A stretch of 64,000 nt of DNA from Tipula vernalis (Eukaryota; Arthropoda; Insecta; Diptera; Tipulidae): assembly GCA_958295665.1 (NCBI GenBank), contig OY282560.1, forward strand, positions 47,988,333 through 48,052,332, read 5' to 3'. Positions 63,116 to 64,000 of this stretch are shown piece after piece. Below the pieces are notes generated by a model. It had not been told where the DNA came from. It saw only the letters and a program-made list of their open reading frames with translations, and did not search any database. The translations under genes and the position numbers were made by a program. The stretch's first letter is position 1. Each line of letters begins with the position of its first letter.

Positions 63116-64000
63116 CCCCCTTCTCTCTAAGTTTTTCTGGAATCACAATTCGGATCGATTCATTCTGCAATAAGATAACATCACAGTGACTATTTAAAGA
63201 ATTTTTCTCGCCTGATAAGGAGCAAGCCACTCTTAGTCCTTTAGAAGAACTTTAGAAACTTATCAAAATCTGTATCTGGTCCACTTGGTAAACGAGACAA
63301 CGCCTCTGCGTTGGAATGTTTTGCTGTCGGTCGGTATCGGATAGTGTAATTATACTCCATCAGCTTGATAGCTCAACGCTGTAACTTTTGGATAGTCATA
63401 ACTGGCAGTTTCTTCTCGTAGGATGAAAAAGACTGACCAACGGTCTATGATCAGTTAGCAGTCCGAAAGGACGTTCGTATAGGTATTGATGAAATTTCGT
63501 GCATCCAAAAATAATTGATAATGCTTCTTTCTCGATCTGTGAATATTTGCGCTGGTGTTCGTTCAGCGTCTTTGACGCAAATGGCGATTGGCTTTTCCTG
63601 ACCATTATCGTAATGGTGAGATATTACAGCCCCTGTTCCGTAGTCTGACGCGTCTGTAGCTAGTAAGAGCGGTCAATCGTTGCTGTAGTGGTCACAAATT
63701 TTGTGGCCTCTACTATTCCTTTCTTGATAGCTTGGAACGACCGTTCTCTTGATTCAATTAAAATCGATATCTTTCCGACGTAACTCGTTTAGTGGAGCCA
63801 GGGTACTCGAAAAATTTTGCAGAAACTTGTGGTAAAAGTTTACTTTTCCGTGGCAAATTATCAATAGCAGGTACTCCCTCATGTGATGGTTGTATTCCCT
63901 CTTGTGAAATGATATGGCCAAAATAGTTGATCTTAGTCATCATAAATTGACATTTCCTAAGGTTGCATTTTAAACCAGCTTCATCCAACCGTTTAAATAG
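63116..64000 (-). pseudogene. Ty3/Gypsy retrotransposon pol fragment (RT, RNase H, start of integrase region)
   Basis: Read on the minus strand from the window edge: late reverse transcriptase (GLKCNLRKCQF, NYFGHIISQEGIQP; 64000-63758), RNase H (SPFASKTLNEHQRKYSQIEK, then FGLLTDHRPLVSLF; about 63605-63410), its end (YNYTIRYRPTAKHSNAEALS, near 63350) and a linker before the integrase (VILLQNESIRIVIPEKL, near 63150). The order is that of Ty3/Gypsy pol. The parts lie in different frames, with a frameshift near 63,400 and an in-frame TGA shortly after, so it is a dead copy. Homology ends at about 63,120, where the integrase should begin. The 5' part lies outside the window. Confidence 0.85.

Overview
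The window is insect DNA, most likely from a brachyceran fly. The evidence is a Drosophila-like TATA plus initiator core promoter, a GTGAGT splice donor, very AT-rich non-coding DNA, and relics of BEL/Pao, Ty3/Gypsy and LOA/I-type retrotransposons. I cannot fix the species. There is no sign of bacterial or viral gene organisation.

Layout. (1) Positions 1 to about 53,805 are one uninterrupted head-to-tail array of a ~173-bp satellite, about 311 monomers. It enters from the left edge in mid-monomer and contains no transposon. Monomer variants form higher-order repeats: a six-monomer block at 1522, 3461 and 5710; an eleven-monomer unit of 1902 bp duplicated at 7267-11070; a 518/345-bp pattern at 11417-15559; and further duplications to the right. 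Each monomer carries four short dyads, a GCTATAGC palindrome that attracts indels, and a perfect TTCNNNGAA (STAT-type) site. Divergence rises in the last kilobase, as expected at an array edge. (2) From 53,803 to 55,848 there is a retrotransposon graveyard: a BEL/Pao pol fragment abutting the satellite, a 5'-truncated non-LTR element with an (AAT)13 tail, and a possible solo or partial LTR. The LTR-like segment contains a minus-strand TATA box with clustered heat-shock elements and points toward the satellite. (3) From 56,686 to 57,118 there is the start of a real-looking host gene: TATA, initiator at -31 spacing, 5'UTR with a start-stop uORF, a coding exon encoding 60 residues and a splice donor. 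The gene product is not recognised. (4) Its first intron, from 57,119 on, contains a ~4.5-kb decayed LOA/I-like retrotransposon on the minus strand. That element has a (GGTTA)5 3' tail and is flanked by ~381-bp direct repeats that look like an exceptionally long target-site duplication. A broken Ty3/Gypsy pol follows and runs off the right edge.

No operon-like or multi-gene system is present. The most interesting signals are the satellite's internal dyads and its indel hotspot, the heat-shock-type promoter facing the array, and the long flanking duplication around the TTAGG-tailed element.
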